In this document: in pieces, positions 51,032-60,190 of the stretch
Layout: each line of letters begins with the position of its first letter
How positions within the stretch are numbered: the first letter of the stretch is position 1
Assembly (NCBI RefSeq): GCF_030063245.1
Contig: NZ_JASISR010000008.1
Coordinates: 79,558-143,557 of the forward strand
Origin: Paenarthrobacter sp. PH39-S1
GTDB taxonomy: Bacteria > Actinomycetota > Actinomycetes > Actinomycetales > Micrococcaceae
Length of the DNA stretch: 64,000 bases
Reading direction: 5' to 3'
Translations under genes and position numbers: made by a program
The notes under the pieces: model-generated
What the model saw: the letters and a program-made list of their open reading frames with translations, nothing else
Databases searched by the model: none
What the model was told of the DNA's origin: nothing

Positions 51032-51185
51032 GTGAAGGCCCTTCGAAGACGTAATTCTTGATCTTCTTCGACACTACGGAGCCGGTACCCGCCGGCGCAT
51101 CACACGGTGGAGTGGTCTTGCCCCCCTACCGGCGTATGGCATGACGCATTAGCTGCGGCGGCGCTTCAAGAACCCGGACCGAACA

Positions 51186-52256
51186 TCAGAGGACGCAGCC
51201 GATCAGCAATGGTTCGGGCTGGAGCGAAATACCGAATTTGGCGTCGACGCCGGCGCGCACCGCCCGGGCCACCGCCAGCACGTCTTCCGTGGTTGCGAAC
51301 CCGCGGTTAGTGATGGCAAGCGTATGTTTGGTGGACAGCGACGCCCGCGCGCCGGAGACGCTGCCGCTCTGCAGCCCGAAACCTTTGGTAAAGCCCGCGC
51401 GGTCTATCAGCCACGCGGCACTGAGCTTCACCAATCCGCCGTCGGGCGCAGGGTACTTCGGCGCCTCCGCCGGCAACGACTGAGCCACGGACGCTGTTAC
51501 CATCGGGTTCGTGAAGAAGGAGCCTGTGGACCAAGTGTCCCTGTCCTCGGTGTCCAGCACCATGCCCTTGCCTGCCCGCAGGGCCAGCACCTCGCGGCGC
51601 ACGTCCAATCCGTAGGCCCGTTTGCCCACCTCGACGCCCAGTACCCGCGCCAGCTCGGCGTACCTGATGGGTGCGCTCATCCGCCCCAGTGCCAGTTGGA
51701 ACTCGACCGTCAGCACCACGTAGCGCGGCGAACCCGCCGTCGTCGTCTGTTTAAGGATTGAATCGCGATACCCAAATTTCAGCTCTGAATGGGTGAACGT
51801 CTGCAGCACATTCCGCTGCCTGTCCCAGACCCTGACGGCCGAAATGGTCTGTGACACGTCAGCGCCGTAGGCACCCACATTCTGTACGGGCGTGGCTCCG
51901 GCGAGACCCGGAATGCCGGAGAGCGCCTCGATCCCGCTCCAGGCATGAAGCACCGCCGTGTGAACCAGGTCGTCGAAATTATGGCCTGCTTGAACGACGA
52001 CGGACACGCCGCCGCAGCTGTCCTCCGAGCTGATGGTGTAGCCCCTGCTGGCGATCCTGAGCACCGTGCCGGCGAAGCCTGCATCGGCAATCACCAGGTT
52101 GGAGCCGCCACCGATGATCAGCAGCGGATCGCCGGCCGCATCGGCCGAACGCACCACCTCGATGATCTCCTGTTCCGAACAGGCCTCGATGAAGTTTCCG
52201 GCGGCCCCGCCGGTGCCCAGTGTGGTCAGGGAACTCAGGAGCTTTTGCTGTGTCAC
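51186..52256 (-). CDS. murB: UDP-N-acetylenolpyruvoylglucosamine reductase
   Basis: Peptidoglycan precursor enzyme, 356 residues, NADPH and FAD dependent. FAD-binding LLIIGGGSNLVIADAGFAG, the GIEALSGIPGLAGATPVQNV block and the catalytic-Ser motif WSTGSFFTNPMV are typical. The start is GTG, with TAGGCT 6 nt upstream (leaderless). It is downstream of hadB on the same strand, with an 84-bp gap. Confidence 0.96.
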   Translation of the reverse strand: MTQQKLLSSLTTLGTGGAAGNFIEACSEQEIIEVVRSADAAGDPLLIIGGGSNLVIADAGFAGTVLRIASRGYTISSEDSCGGVSVVVQAGHNFDDLVHTAVLHAWSGIEALSGIPGLAGATPVQNVGAYGADVSQTISAVRVWDRQRNVLQTFTHSELKFGYRDSILKQTTTAGSPRYVVLTVEFQLALGRMSAPIRYAELARVLGVEVGKRAYGLDVRREVLALRAGKGMVLDTEDRDTWSTGSFFTNPMVTASVAQSLPAEAPKYPAPDGGLVKLSAAWLIDRAGFTKGFGLQSGSVSGARASLSTKHTLAITNRGFATTEDVLAVARAVRAGVDAKFGISLQPEPLLIGCVL

Positions 52257-52262
52257 GATTCC

Positions 52263-52268
52263 AGCCTA
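52263..52268 (-). promoter_or_regulatory. -10 box of a leaderless murB transcript
   Basis: Minus strand TAGGCT lies 6 nt before the murB GTG. It would let murB be expressed separately from the dehydratase pair upstream. Confidence 0.6.
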
Positions 52269-52340
52269 GCTGCCGCGCAGGCAGAGGGGTTCAACCCTAA
52301 AAGATGGAACACAGAAGGATGGAGCGCGGCGGGAATTCAT

Positions 52341-52760
52341 TCACGCCAGCCGGACAACGGCCTGAGCCTTAACCAGGACCTTCTGACCCTCGGCGCTTAC
52401 CGTAAGATCGACCCGCACAGTGGATTTCTCTGTGTCAAGGGCACCAATAACGCCGACGACGGCGATCTCGGCTCCGGTTTCCGAGTCGGGGACCGGCACG
52501 GGCCGGGTAAAACGGGTCTGATAATCCACGACGGCTCCCGGATCCCCCACCCAATCGGTCACCAGCTGGATGGCGGCACCCATTGTCAACATGCCGTGCG
52601 CGATCACGCCGGGAAGTTCCACCTCCCGGGCGAACCGTTCATTCCAATGAATCGGGTTGAAGTCGCCGGAGGCACCGGCGTAGCGGACCAGATCCTGCCG
52701 TGTCACCGCGATCCGGCGTGAACCGACTTCCTGGCCGACGGTGAGTGCGGAAATATGCAT
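52341..52760 (-). CDS. MaoC-like (3R)-hydroxyacyl dehydratase, HadB type
   Basis: 139-residue hot-dog protein. The hydratase-2 motif YAGASGDFNPIHWNERFARE carries the catalytic Asp and His. In mycobacteria HadAB/HadBC dehydrate hydroxyacyl-ACP in fatty or mycolic acid synthesis; here the likely role is a FAS-II-like or beta-oxidation step. The ATG overlaps the hadA stop (TAATG). Confidence 0.88.
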   Translation of the reverse strand: MHISALTVGQEVGSRRIAVTRQDLVRYAGASGDFNPIHWNERFAREVELPGVIAHGMLTMGAAIQLVTDWVGDPGAVVDYQTRFTRPVPVPDSETGAEIAVVGVIGALDTEKSTVRVDLTVSAEGQKVLVKAQAVVRLA

Positions 52761-53209
52761 TACTGCCCCTCCCCGCGGACCAGGATGGCGGACGTGGTTG
52801 TGGCCACCGGCTCGCCCTCCGTCGTCGAAATTTCTGCCCTTGTGGTGATCATGGCGCCCCCGCCCATGGCGCGGACGCTGTCCACGTGCAGTGCGGCCAT
52901 CAGGCGGTCGCCGGCCACGATCGGGCGATGGTGCGTGAAGCGCTGCTCGGCATGCACGACGCGGGAAAAGTCGATTCCCGAGGTCGGATCGCTGATCAGC
53001 TGGGCGTCGGCCCGCTGTGCCACGATGATGGCGAAGGTAGGCGGAGCCACCAGATCAGCGTGCCCGAGAGCCTTGGCCGCCTCAATCTCGAAATGCGCGG
53101 GGTGGGTGGCTTTGACCGCGAGCGCGAAGTCGCGGATCTTTTCACGGCCGACTTCATAGACGGCCCCGGCGGGGTAGCTGCGGCCCTGGAGGTCCGGATT
53201 AATACTCAT
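52760..53209 (-). CDS. MaoC-like dehydratase partner subunit, HadA type
   Basis: 149 residues with the FAS1-type dehydratase N-domain signature YEVGREKIRDFALAVKATHP and APPTFAIIVAQRA. It lacks the Asp/His catalytic pair, as HadA does, and is the structural partner of HadB. A TAATGT box 6 nt before the ATG suggests a leaderless start. The order hadA-hadB-murB is common in relatives. Confidence 0.88.
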   Translation of the reverse strand: MSINPDLQGRSYPAGAVYEVGREKIRDFALAVKATHPAHFEIEAAKALGHADLVAPPTFAIIVAQRADAQLISDPTSGIDFSRVVHAEQRFTHHRPIVAGDRLMAALHVDSVRAMGGGAMITTRAEISTTEGEPVATTTSAILVRGEGQ

Positions 53210-53215
53210 GCTTCA

Positions 53216-53221
53216 ACATTA
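53216..53221 (-). promoter_or_regulatory. -10 box of a leaderless hadA transcript
   Basis: On the minus strand TAATGT lies 6 nt before the ATG at 53209. It abuts the degenerate tandem repeat at 53222. Confidence 0.5.
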
Positions 53222-53311
53222 GCGGAGCACGGAATTTAGCGGAGCATGGAATCTGCGGAGCACGGAAGTTAACGCGGCACGGAAATCGGCGGACCACGTA
53301 GCCACCTGGGC
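53222..53311. repeat. Degenerate ~17-bp tandem repeat upstream of hadA
   Basis: The unit GCGGAGCACGGAATTTA starts at 53222 and recurs with changes at 53239 (GCGGAGCATGGAATCT), 53255 (GCGGAGCACGGAAGTT) and about 53275, with a last piece GCGGACCACG. It fills the gap between hadA and the ligD stop. Confidence 0.75.
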
Positions 53312-53336
53312 TGAGGTGGAGTGGAAACGGCTCGAA

Positions 53337-55832
53337 TCAACCGGGAGAGCGTTCCACATCCTGCGCATTTTTGTCCAGCCGCCAGCCGCGCCACACCGGA
53401 TGCCGCAGCCGTCCGGTGCCTGTCCATTCCGAAAAGGCCACCTCGCCCACCAGCTTCGGAGTTACCCAACTGGCGTCCGCCGCATCGGCGCGCGGGACAT
53501 CGTCAAACGGTGTAGTTCGGCGCTCGATGCGTGCCAGTTCCGTGGTCAGCTCCACCAACTCACGCTCGCTGAAACCGGTGCCGACCCGGCCCACATAGTT
53601 CAGCGAGCCCCCGTCCGGGACACCGAGCAGCAGGGATCCGACCATTCCCTCACGCTGCCCCTTGCCTGGACGCCAGCCACCCACGACTACCTCTTGGCTG
53701 CGCTCGTGCTTGATTTTTACCCACCCTGGGCTCCGTTTTCCGGCCTCATAGCGGCTGGTGGCCTTTTTGGCCAGAACGCCTTCGAGGCCCAGCTCCGAGC
53801 TGCTCGCCAGCGCCTGTTCCGCCGTGAGGTCCAGCAGCGGGGACAGCTGAATGCGGCCGTCCCGGTCCGGTGACAGCGCGCTCTGCAGCCGAGGCCGGCG
53901 CGCGGAGAGGTCCGCTCCGGTGAGCCGTTCGCCATCGACGAAGAGCAGGTCAAAGACCATGAAGTGAACCGGCACCTCCTTTTGGGCACGGTCAACATCT
54001 GCAGGACGGGTGAGTTTCATCCTGCTCTGCAGGAGCCCGAAGTCCGGCCTCCCGGCCTTGTTGAGGGCAACGATTTCGCCGTCCAGCACCGCGTCGCGGG
54101 CAGCCACAAGGTCGGACAGCTCCGCAAGCTCGGGATAGACGGCGGTCATATCAATGCCGTTCCGACTGGTCAGCGTGACTTTGCCGTCCTGCACAGCGGC
54201 AATGGCGCGCACGCCGTCCCACTTCATCTCCAGAAACCAATCCTCGTCAGCGTCCAGATCCTGCACAGAGCCAACGGTCGCCAGCATGGGCATGATCGAT
54301 GGAACGCCTGATCCGTCCCTGGCCGAAGCCTTTGCGGCGGCCGGTGCCTCTTCCCTCGCCCCGTTGCCGGCGCCTTTGGCACCCGGCTGGTCCTTCATCA
54401 GGTGGATCAGCCAGGTGTTCTCGGCCCGGCCATCCCCGCCGGTGTGGATCAGGGCGTACTTCCGCACGCCTCCCAGGCCCCCCTCGGGGCGGCCGGTCAG
54501 GGTGGCAATGATTTCCTTCCCGTCCCGCCATTTTTCCGCTTCGTAGCTGCCCGCGTCCCAGATCGTGACCTCGCCCGCACCATATTGCCCCCGCGGAATG
54601 GACCCCGCGAACGTCCCGTATTCAAGCGGATGATCCTCGGTCTGGACGGCCAGATGGTTCTTCCCCGTCGATTCGGGCACGCCCTTCGGGAGCGCCCAGG
54701 AGACCAAAACGCCGTCGCGCTCCAGCCGGAAATCCCAGTGCAGCCGGCTCGCATGATGCTCCTGGATAACAAAACTCCGCCCCTCGGCAGGATCGGCGCG
54801 TGCCGCGGGCACCGGCTCAGGAGTCTTGCCCGCATCCCGCATGCTGCGGTACTTCACCAGCCGGTCCACGCCGCCGTCGTCGTCATTGGCAGTGCTGTCC
54901 TTCGCCTTGGCCCCGATGCCCCCGAACTGCCCGGTCAGCGCCGCCATCGGATCCTTCCGCTTTTTAATCCGCCGCAGCACTTCCCGGTAATCCAGCTGCG
55001 CCAGCGCAGGGGAAGCCAGCTCGCGCCAGGTCCGCGGGAACGCCACCATGGGCTCCAACCGACCACGCAGCGAATACGGGGCCACAGTGGTCTTCGCCGC
55101 GTTGTTCTGGCTCCAGTCCACCAGAACCCTCCCCCGACGCAGGGACTTCTTCATGTCGCTGACCACCAGATCCGGATGGTCCGCTTCCAAGGCCCTCGCC
55201 AACTCGTGGGCAAACGCGGAAATTTCATCCGACGAGCGCGTCCCGTCCAGCCCCGCATAGAGATGGATTCCCTTGCTGCCGCTGGTCACTGGCACCGGCA
55301 GCATCCCCATATCCGTCAGAATCGCCCGGGCCAGGTGCGCGACCTGCACACACTCGGGCAGCCCCATGCCCTCCCCCGGGTCCAAGTCCAGCACCAGCCG
55401 GTCCGGATTGAGTGCGTTGCCATCCGGGCCGAAACGCCATTGCGGCACGTGTATTTCCAACGCGGCAATCTGCCCCAGCCATGTCAGGGTCGCCGGATCA
55501 TTGACCAGGGGGTAGTCGTTGGTGTGGTCCTTGTGCTCGATGCTGCCGCGCGGCACCCAGTCCGGGGCTGAAGCGTCGAGATGCTTCTGGAAGAACATCT
55601 GCCCCGGGTGTTCGGCGGTCCCCACGCCGTGGACCCATCGTTTGCGCGTCGCCGGCCGGTCCTTCGCGGCGGAGATCAGCAGCGCCGACACCGCGGAGTA
55701 GTAGGAGATGACGTCCCCCTTGGTGGTGCCGGAATGCGGATACAGCACCTTGTTGAGATTGCTCAGCGTCAGCCGGCGCCCGGCAACGGTGACGGTCTGT
55801 TTATCCCGCCCGGGCTCCTCCGAGGGTGTCAT
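53337..55832 (-). CDS. ligD: ATP-dependent DNA ligase D (Pol-PE-Lig)
   Basis: NHEJ end-processing ligase, 831 residues, in the polymerase-phosphoesterase-ligase order of mycobacteria. The primase-polymerase domain (about 15-300) has LVLDLDPGEG. The phosphoesterase part (about 350-500) has FVIQEHHASRLHWDFRLERD. The ligase adenylates Lys537 in EMKWDGVRAIA, with LDGEIVAL behind. A Gly/Ala-rich linker sits near 495-515. It is divergent from ku across 69 bp. Confidence 0.96.
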   Translation of the reverse strand: MTPSEEPGRDKQTVTVAGRRLTLSNLNKVLYPHSGTTKGDVISYYSAVSALLISAAKDRPATRKRWVHGVGTAEHPGQMFFQKHLDASAPDWVPRGSIEHKDHTNDYPLVNDPATLTWLGQIAALEIHVPQWRFGPDGNALNPDRLVLDLDPGEGMGLPECVQVAHLARAILTDMGMLPVPVTSGSKGIHLYAGLDGTRSSDEISAFAHELARALEADHPDLVVSDMKKSLRRGRVLVDWSQNNAAKTTVAPYSLRGRLEPMVAFPRTWRELASPALAQLDYREVLRRIKKRKDPMAALTGQFGGIGAKAKDSTANDDDGGVDRLVKYRSMRDAGKTPEPVPAARADPAEGRSFVIQEHHASRLHWDFRLERDGVLVSWALPKGVPESTGKNHLAVQTEDHPLEYGTFAGSIPRGQYGAGEVTIWDAGSYEAEKWRDGKEIIATLTGRPEGGLGGVRKYALIHTGGDGRAENTWLIHLMKDQPGAKGAGNGAREEAPAAAKASARDGSGVPSIMPMLATVGSVQDLDADEDWFLEMKWDGVRAIAAVQDGKVTLTSRNGIDMTAVYPELAELSDLVAARDAVLDGEIVALNKAGRPDFGLLQSRMKLTRPADVDRAQKEVPVHFMVFDLLFVDGERLTGADLSARRPRLQSALSPDRDGRIQLSPLLDLTAEQALASSSELGLEGVLAKKATSRYEAGKRSPGWVKIKHERSQEVVVGGWRPGKGQREGMVGSLLLGVPDGGSLNYVGRVGTGFSERELVELTTELARIERRTTPFDDVPRADAADASWVTPKLVGEVAFSEWTGTGRLRHPVWRGWRLDKNAQDVERSPG

Positions 55833-55901
55833 GCCCCCAGTTTTATCCGATTCCGGGGCGAAAGCTAGCTTTGTTCAGCAGCCGTGGTGTTCACTGGGCA
55901 G

Positions 55902-56819
55902 ATGAGAGCTATCTGGAAGGGCGCGGTTGCCTTTGGCCTGGTCAACGTCCCCGTGAAGGTCTACAGCGCCACCCAGGACCACGACATCGCGCTGCATCAG
56001 GTCCATGACAAGGACGGCGGCCGGATCCGGTACCAGCGGCGCTGCGAGATCTGCGGGGATGTGGTGGACTATGACCACATTGATAAGGCGTACGACGACG
56101 ACGACAGGACAGTCGTGCTGACGGACGACGATCTCGCCTCCCTGCCGGAGGAACGCAGCCGGGAGATCGATGTGGTCCAGTTTGTCCCCAGCGCCGCGCT
56201 GGATCCGATCATGTTTGACCGGAGCTACTTCTTGGAGCCGGATTCAAAGTCGGCCAAGGCCTATGTACTGCTGCGCAGGACGCTGGAGGAAACGGACCGC
56301 ACCGCCATCGTGCAGTTCGCGCTGCGGCAGAAAACCCGGCTCGGAGCCCTGCGGGTGCGCGGGGATGTCCTGATGCTGCAGTCCCTGCTCTGGGACGACG
56401 AGGTCCGGGAAGCCAGCTTCCCGGCGCTGAACGAATCCGTCCGTATCTCCGCCAAGGAACGGGAAATGTCCGCCGCTCTGGTGGATTCATTCTCCGGTGA
56501 CTTCGAGCCGGAACAGTTCACCGACGAGTATCAGGTGCAGCTGCGCACCCTCATTGACGCCAAGCTGGCCACGGGTGATGCGCTGGACACCGAAGCCACC
56601 TTCGGAGAGAGTGACGAGAGCAGTACGGGCCAGGTCCTCGATCTGATGGAGGCGTTGAAGCGCAGTGTGGAACGAAACCGCAAGTCCAAACCGGCCACTG
56701 CAGCGTCCAGGTCAGAATCCACGCCTGCGCGGAAAACAACTGCGCACAAGCCGCCGGCCGACGAGCCTTCGGCCAGGAAACCGGCTGCCAAGAAGTCGGC
56801 AAAGCGTCAGGGCGCGTAA
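55902..56819 (+). CDS. ku: Non-homologous end-joining protein Ku
   Basis: Binds double-strand DNA ends and recruits LigD; 305 residues. The start MRAIWKGAVAFGLVNVPVKV is diagnostic and fixes the ATG at 55902. RCEICGDVV holds Cys pairs near residue 45. The C-terminal 60 residues are a Lys/Ala/Pro-rich tail, as in other actinobacterial Ku proteins, where it helps DNA binding. It is followed by a 15-bp tandem repeat. Confidence 0.96.
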   Translation: MRAIWKGAVAFGLVNVPVKVYSATQDHDIALHQVHDKDGGRIRYQRRCEICGDVVDYDHIDKAYDDDDRTVVLTDDDLASLPEERSREIDVVQFVPSAALDPIMFDRSYFLEPDSKSAKAYVLLRRTLEETDRTAIVQFALRQKTRLGALRVRGDVLMLQSLLWDDEVREASFPALNESVRISAKEREMSAALVDSFSGDFEPEQFTDEYQVQLRTLIDAKLATGDALDTEATFGESDESSTGQVLDLMEALKRSVERNRKSKPATAASRSESTPARKTTAHKPPADEPSARKPAAKKSAKRQGA

Positions 56820-56848
56820 TGCCGGCGGCCGGGTGCCGAAAGCCCGCC

Positions 56849-56893
56849 CCGTGACCACCCGCACCGTGACCACCCACCCCGTGACCACCCACC
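56849..56893. repeat. 15-bp tandem repeat after ku
   Basis: CCGTGACCACCCGCA (56849-56863) is followed by two copies ending in ACC instead of GCA (56864-56878 and 56879-56893). It is 27 bp past the ku stop and 50 bp before the next gene. Confidence 0.85.
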
Positions 56894-56943
56894 GTTGATT
56901 ACCTGCCGCCGCCCATTGTGTGAATGACCATTGTGAGGACGCC

Positions 56944-58131
56944 ATGACCAGCACCGACCAGCCGCAGCCCCCAGCCCATGCCGAACCCGCCCGCACCACC
57001 CATGCTCCCGCCGATGTGCCTGGCTCTGGTCCTGCCCATGCCCCTGGGTCTGGCCCTGCCGGCCACAAGACCGCCGCGATGGACCCGGTCCGGCTCGAAC
57101 CGGACCGCAGCCGCCGGGCCGCAGGGGTAGCCGAACTCGGCGGCCTGGCGGACCGTGCGCTGGCCTGCAACGGCGCCGTCGGTGCGGCACTCACGCTGGC
57201 AGTCAGCCTGGGGCAGGAACTGCCGCACCCGATGGAGGGCCGGACCATGCATCTATGGGAATCCCTTGCCACACTTGGCGCCTGCAACCTGACCGTTGCG
57301 AGAACCATCGAGCCGCATCTGGATGCCCTGAGCATCATTCATCAGGCGCCGTCTGTTGAGCTCGACGCCGTGGTGGAGGCCGACGACAGCTGTTGGGGTG
57401 TCTTTGCCGCCGAGGGCAAGGACCATCATCTGAAGGCCCACCGCCATGGCGACGGATGGGTCCTCACCGGGACAAAGCCGTGGTGTTCGCTGGCGACTCA
57501 TCTCACCCACGCCATCGTCACCGCCCGCACGGACAGCGGACGGCGGGCCTTTGCGGTCAGCCTGAAGGATCCCGGGGTCAGTTCGTCCGACGTCGGCTGG
57601 GTGGCCCTCGGCCTGCCGGAGGTCACCAGCGGCCCGGTGTCCTTTGACCATGTGCCGGCGACTCCGATCGGCGGGACAGGCTGGTATTTTTCGCGCCCCG
57701 GGTTTTCCTGGGGCGGTGCTGGTGTGGCGGCGATCTGGTTCGGTGCCGCCACGGCTGTGGCCCGCAGGGTCTACGCGCATGGCAGGGGCCGGGAGCCGGA
57801 TCAGATTTCCCTCATGCATCTTGGGCTGATAGACGGCCACCTGGCGGCCGGGCGCAACGCGCTGGCGGTTGCGGCCCGGCGGGCCGACGGCACCAGGCGC
57901 GCAGGCCCCGATGCGCTGACGGCGGCACGTGCCCGGGCCGCCGTCGCCCATACGAGCGAGTCCATACTGGAGCTGGCCGGCCATGCTATGGGTCCGGAAC
58001 CGCTGGCCTTCGATATCCATCATGCCAGGCGTACCGCCGATCTTGCCTTCTATCTGCGCCAGGACCACGCGGAGAGATCCGTGGCATCGATCGGCCAGCA
58101 GATCCTCGCACAATCGCAGCTTCCATGGTGA
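56944..58131 (+). CDS. Acyl-CoA dehydrogenase-like flavoprotein
   Basis: 395 residues. The middle part KAHRHGDGWVLTGTKPWCSL follows the acyl-CoA dehydrogenase beta-domain pattern, with a helical C-domain after residue 240. The usual C-terminal YEGT region is not recognisable (HAERSVASIGQQILAQ instead), so the substrate may not be a CoA ester. A Pro/His/Ala-rich stretch fills residues 5-45. GAGG, 6 nt before the ATG at 56944, fixes the start. It overlaps the next gene by 7 bp. Confidence 0.8.
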   Translation: MTSTDQPQPPAHAEPARTTHAPADVPGSGPAHAPGSGPAGHKTAAMDPVRLEPDRSRRAAGVAELGGLADRALACNGAVGAALTLAVSLGQELPHPMEGRTMHLWESLATLGACNLTVARTIEPHLDALSIIHQAPSVELDAVVEADDSCWGVFAAEGKDHHLKAHRHGDGWVLTGTKPWCSLATHLTHAIVTARTDSGRRAFAVSLKDPGVSSSDVGWVALGLPEVTSGPVSFDHVPATPIGGTGWYFSRPGFSWGGAGVAAIWFGAATAVARRVYAHGRGREPDQISLMHLGLIDGHLAAGRNALAVAARRADGTRRAGPDALTAARARAAVAHTSESILELAGHAMGPEPLAFDIHHARRTADLAFYLRQDHAERSVASIGQQILAQSQLPW

Positions 58132-59492
58132 CGTTCAGCCATCTGGACCACGGCACGGACGAGCAGCTGTGGCGCGACTCGACACGGCTTGCGGATACAC
58201 CGGAGCTGAACCTTCGGTTCGGGAGTTACACCAGACTGGTGCTCGTTGCGGCCCATCCCGACGACGAAACGCTGACCGCCGCGGGCCTGCTGCAGCAGGC
58301 CACCCGGCACGGGCTGGAGGTCCGGCTGGTGGTGGCCACGGATGGTGAAGCATCCCACCCCGGCTCCAGCACGCATACCCCCGAACAGCTGGCCGTCATC
58401 CGACGCCAGGAACTCGTACACGCCGTTGGTACCGTTGCCCCGGCGGCGCTGATCACCCACCTGGGCATTCCCGACGGCCGCGTCGCCGTCGGCGGCGACC
58501 AGCTAAGGCGGACAATCCTCGCCGAATGCGGCCCCGAACCCGGCGAATCCCTGATCGTGGCGCCGTGGCGCTCCGACGGGCATGCCGACCACGACGCGGC
58601 GGGGGAGGCCGCGGCAGCGGCCGCGCTGGAAAGCGGGAACCCGCTGCTGGAATACCCGGTCTGGCTCTGGCATTGGGGCACCCCGGACGATCCATCGGTG
58701 CCGTGGGCGTCCATGCGCCGGCTGACCCTGGACGGCCCGGATATGGCACGCAGGGAACAGGCCATCAACTGCCACTTCAGCCAGAATGCGCCGCTCTCTG
58801 ACCTGCCCGGAGACGAGACCCTGCTGTCCGCGGCGATGATCAGCCATTTCAGCCGACCGTTTGAAATCTTCATCGATGCCGCCGGGTCCATGGTGCCCGA
58901 CGGCGATGAGCGGCTGAGCTGGGCGCAGGCCCAGTTTGACGCGGTTCACCGCAATCTGGCCGAGCCGTGGTCCGCGCCGGAGGCCTGGTACGAAGAACGC
59001 AAGCGGCTGCTGACGCTGGCCGCCTTGCCGGCGCGGCACTATGTCTCCGCGCTGGAGATCGGCTGTTCCACCGGGGTACTGACCCGCGACCTTGCCAGAC
59101 GCTGCGACAGAGTGCTGGGCGTGGACCTGAGCGCCGAAGCGGTGAAAACCGCTGCCCGACGGACGGCCGGGATCCCCGGCGTCCGCACTCTGCAGCTGGC
59201 CGTGCCCGGGCACTGGCCGGAGGGATCCTTCGACGTGATCGTCCTGTCCGAGGTGGGATACTACCTGGACCACGAAACACTGCAGCAGACCCTGGAGCTG
59301 ATGCTCGGCTCGCTGCTGCCCGGCGGAACCCTGCTGGCGTGCCACTGGCGGCACCAGATCAGCGGCTGGCCGCTGCGCGGCGACGAGGTGCATGAATTCC
59401 TGCGCGGCGACGGGCGGCTCAGACCCCGTGGACGCTACACCGAAGAAGATTTCATCCTGGAGGTCTTTACGGTGCCGCAGGACGGATCATGA
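58125..59492 (+). CDS. PIG-L deacetylase fused to a class I SAM methyltransferase
   Basis: 455-residue bifunctional protein. The N-terminal LmbE/PIG-L domain carries the zinc motif AHPDDE at residues 43-48 and HADHD at 153-157. PIG-L enzymes remove acetyl from GlcNAc-type sugars. The C-terminal methyltransferase has motif I EIGCSTG at 311-317, an acidic ribose-binding Asp334, and NodS-like SEVGYYL further on. NodS methylates deacetylated chito-oligosaccharides, so deacetylation then N-methylation of an amino sugar is a reasonable hypothesis. It overlaps both neighbours. Confidence 0.88.
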   Translation: MVTFSHLDHGTDEQLWRDSTRLADTPELNLRFGSYTRLVLVAAHPDDETLTAAGLLQQATRHGLEVRLVVATDGEASHPGSSTHTPEQLAVIRRQELVHAVGTVAPAALITHLGIPDGRVAVGGDQLRRTILAECGPEPGESLIVAPWRSDGHADHDAAGEAAAAAALESGNPLLEYPVWLWHWGTPDDPSVPWASMRRLTLDGPDMARREQAINCHFSQNAPLSDLPGDETLLSAAMISHFSRPFEIFIDAAGSMVPDGDERLSWAQAQFDAVHRNLAEPWSAPEAWYEERKRLLTLAALPARHYVSALEIGCSTGVLTRDLARRCDRVLGVDLSAEAVKTAARRTAGIPGVRTLQLAVPGHWPEGSFDVIVLSEVGYYLDHETLQQTLELMLGSLLPGGTLLACHWRHQISGWPLRGDEVHEFLRGDGRLRPRGRYTEEDFILEVFTVPQDGS

Positions 59493-60190
59493 CATTTGCG
59501 CTCAGGCAACTGGCCGTCGTCGTCCCGGCACGCAACGAAGAGCGCCTGCTCCCCCGCTGCCTCGATGCCCTCGACGAGGCACATCGGGTCCTGCGGCGCA
59601 CCCGTCCGGGGCTGGAAGTGAGCGTGACGGTGGTGCTTGACCGGACCAACGATGCATCCGCAGCCATCGTCGAACGGAACACCCTAGCCACCGCACTCTG
59701 CTACGGGGCGGGCAACGTCGGCCGTGCACGGAATTTCGGCATCCGCAGTGCATTGCGGGCCTGCGGGCTGCCGCCCGCCGCCGTGTGGATAGCGAATACC
59801 GACGCGGACAGCTTCGTGCCGGGAAACTGGCTGCTGGCCCAGGCCGAGGCCGCGGAAGAGGGCTGGGATGTCATGGTGGGTACGGTCGAGCCGGAGACGT
59901 CGGATCTGACCGAGGCGCAACTGGACCGTTGGTTTGCAGCCCACAGCCTGCGGGACGGGCATAACCATATCCATGGCGCAAACCTGGGTTTCCGTGCCGA
60001 TGCCTATGAACGGCTGGGCGGTTTCCAGGGCCTGGCGCTGCATGAGGACCGCGGCTTTGTCCTCGCTGCCGCTGCCGCGGGACTGCGGATGCGCGCCACC
60101 GATGCCTGCCGTGTCCAGACCTCTGGGCGGACGACGAGCTTCGTCCGGGGTGGCTTTGCCGACTACCTTGCCAACGGAATTAAAGTCTAG
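59489..60190 (+). CDS. GT2 family glycosyltransferase of the PIG-L operon
   Basis: 233 residues, GT-A fold with no membrane span. It starts LAVVVPARNEERLLPRCLDA and has DxD as Asp105-Ala-Asp107 (NTDADSF). The later GANLGFRADAYERLGGFQ and HEDRGFVLAA are GT2 motifs. It starts by ATGA overlap with the PIG-L gene and its stop shares CTAG with the convergent TetR gene. The donor and acceptor are unknown. Confidence 0.85.
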   Translation: MTFALRQLAVVVPARNEERLLPRCLDALDEAHRVLRRTRPGLEVSVTVVLDRTNDASAAIVERNTLATALCYGAGNVGRARNFGIRSALRACGLPPAAVWIANTDADSFVPGNWLLAQAEAAEEGWDVMVGTVEPETSDLTEAQLDRWFAAHSLRDGHNHIHGANLGFRADAYERLGGFQGLALHEDRGFVLAAAAAGLRMRATDACRVQTSGRTTSFVRGGFADYLANGIKV

